A stretch of DNA of 5,706 nucleotides, taken from positions 1-5,706 of the forward strand of contig JAIRRF010000106.1 in the NCBI GenBank assembly GCA_031256115.1, read 5' to 3'. Source of the stretch: Treponema sp. Its GTDB lineage: Bacteria; Spirochaetota; Spirochaetia; Treponematales; Breznakiellaceae. The position numbers were made by a program, and so were the translations under genes. Shown here piece after piece: positions 5,074 to 5,706 of the stretch (the first letter of the stretch is position 1; each line of letters opens with the position of its first letter). Under the pieces are notes generated by a model. That model made no database searches. It worked only from the letters and a program-made list of their open reading frames with translations, and had not been told where the DNA came from.

Positions 5074-5706
5074 ATGAGCATGCGGCATTTTAGCATTTTC
5101 ATCCCAACACTATTGGCCCTCACCCTGATTATAGCTGCTTGCGGTAATCCCGTGAATTCAAGCTCTTCCAAAAACGGAATGTTGTATTTTTCGGAAGGTT
5201 CGGGCGGGGAATGGATATTGGTGGGAATAGCCGACCCGGCTTCAATCGACGACGACGAAACACGCGCGGCTTTTACGCCCAAAGACGGTTATTGGTACGT
5301 GATAGGCGCGGCATCGGAGAGAAACAACAGCGATAAACCCATTTCCATGGGAAAAATCGGAATAGAAGGCGCCAGCTTAACCTTCATTCCCTTCAGCGAC
5401 ATGGGCTATTCCGGCGAAACTTTTACCGGAAGCTTTGGCGACGGGTTCCTGATTATTGACAGAATACCCGGCAAAAGCTATAGCGGCCTAAGGGTAGACG
5501 AGGGCTATAGCTACGAGTTTAACTCCCCGGACGACCCATGGGGTACAGGCGGCGGATTGCCGGATATTCCCGGGGGACCTGACACAGACGCCTCGAACGG
5601 TGCAAGCAGCGTCAGTTTCAGTCCCGGAAAGCACGTCACGGACGTGATCATCATAGACAAACCCACCGCGAAAACTGCCTACGAAGGTTACCCCGTAGAT
5701 CTTACG
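5074..5706 (+). CDS. Second lipoprotein, paralogue of the upstream one (3' end beyond window)
   Basis: The first 211 codons are present and the frame is still open at the window edge. AAGGGGA (5062-5068) lies 5 nt before the ATG; the Met at codon 3 is too far from it to be the better choice. The signal peptide (MSMRHF, then a hydrophobic core) ends in IAAC with C23 as the lipidated residue, after which a short Ser-rich stretch (S29-S32) follows. Residues 35-165 match the upstream lipoprotein: GMLYF, VGIADPASID, RAAFTPKDGYWYVI, IPGKSYSGLRV and LPDIPGG. A Gly/Pro/Asp linker follows (157-175), shorter than the poly-Gly one upstream. Residues 188-211 (VTDVIIIDKP, YEGYPVDLT) look like the start of an Ig-like domain. 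Base use appears more GC-rich than in the ATPase operon. No convincing separate promoter is seen, so it may be read through from upstream. Function unknown. Confidence 0.88.
   Translation, partial: MSMRHFSIFIPTLLALTLIIAACGNPVNSSSSKNGMLYFSEGSGGEWILVGIADPASIDDDETRAAFTPKDGYWYVIGAASERNNSDKPISMGKIGIEGASLTFIPFSDMGYSGETFTGSFGDGFLIIDRIPGKSYSGLRVDEGYSYEFNSPDDPWGTGGGLPDIPGGPDTDASNGASSVSFSPGKHVTDVIIIDKPTAKTAYEGYPVDLT

Noticed and set aside
4809..5282. Minus-strand 157-codon frame with HGVHGEKG and repeated octapeptides
   Set aside because: It spans the end of one lipoprotein gene, the tandem repeat, the CTCCGTG element and the start of the next gene. Its repeats reflect the noncoding repeats.

Overview
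The window looks like bacterial chromosomal DNA with an accessory flavour. The best guess for the host is a spirochaete such as Treponema: it carries two neighbouring low-complexity lipoproteins with loose lipoboxes, an Ig-like segment in the complete one (apparently beginning in the other), and a CTCCGTG-type intergenic repeat. That guess comes from style, not from a marker gene, and is weak.

Layout. (1) 1-522: a small plus-strand gene of 118 codons from its best start, encoding a charged protein that loosely resembles antitoxins of toxin-antitoxin pairs. (2) 542-2353: a minus-strand two-gene operon reading toward gene 1. The first gene encodes a 422-aa AAA/ABC-type ATPase of the AAA_15/AAA_21 (RloA/AbiLi/OLD-like) group. 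The second encodes a 177-aa protein I do not recognise, with an alpha/beta N-terminal half and five closely spaced cysteines near its C-terminus. The ATPase stop codon overlaps the ribosome binding site of the second gene, so the two are almost certainly co-expressed. A good sigma70-like promoter (TTGATA, 18 bp, TATAAT) precedes the operon, with a perfect 10-bp palindrome just upstream. (3) 2366-2703: an AT-rich spacer, then a CAU tRNA on the minus strand, best read as tRNA-Ile2 (lysidine type). (4) 2704-2881: a divergent control region with a promoter for the lipoprotein gene and a weaker candidate for the tRNA. (5) 2882-4870: a complete 662-aa lipoprotein. (6) 4871-5073: four tandem copies of a 24-bp unit, then a CTCCGTG inverted/direct repeat. 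(7) 5074-5706: the start of a second, paralogous lipoprotein, cut by the window end.

The ATPase plus its Cys-rich partner has the architecture of a phage-defence or abortive-infection module (compare AbiL, RloA/RloB and PARIS) and lies downstream of a tRNA 3' end, a common place for accessory DNA. The identity of the partner is the main open question. The two lipoproteins are a tandem paralogous pair, probably exported and membrane-anchored, of unknown function.
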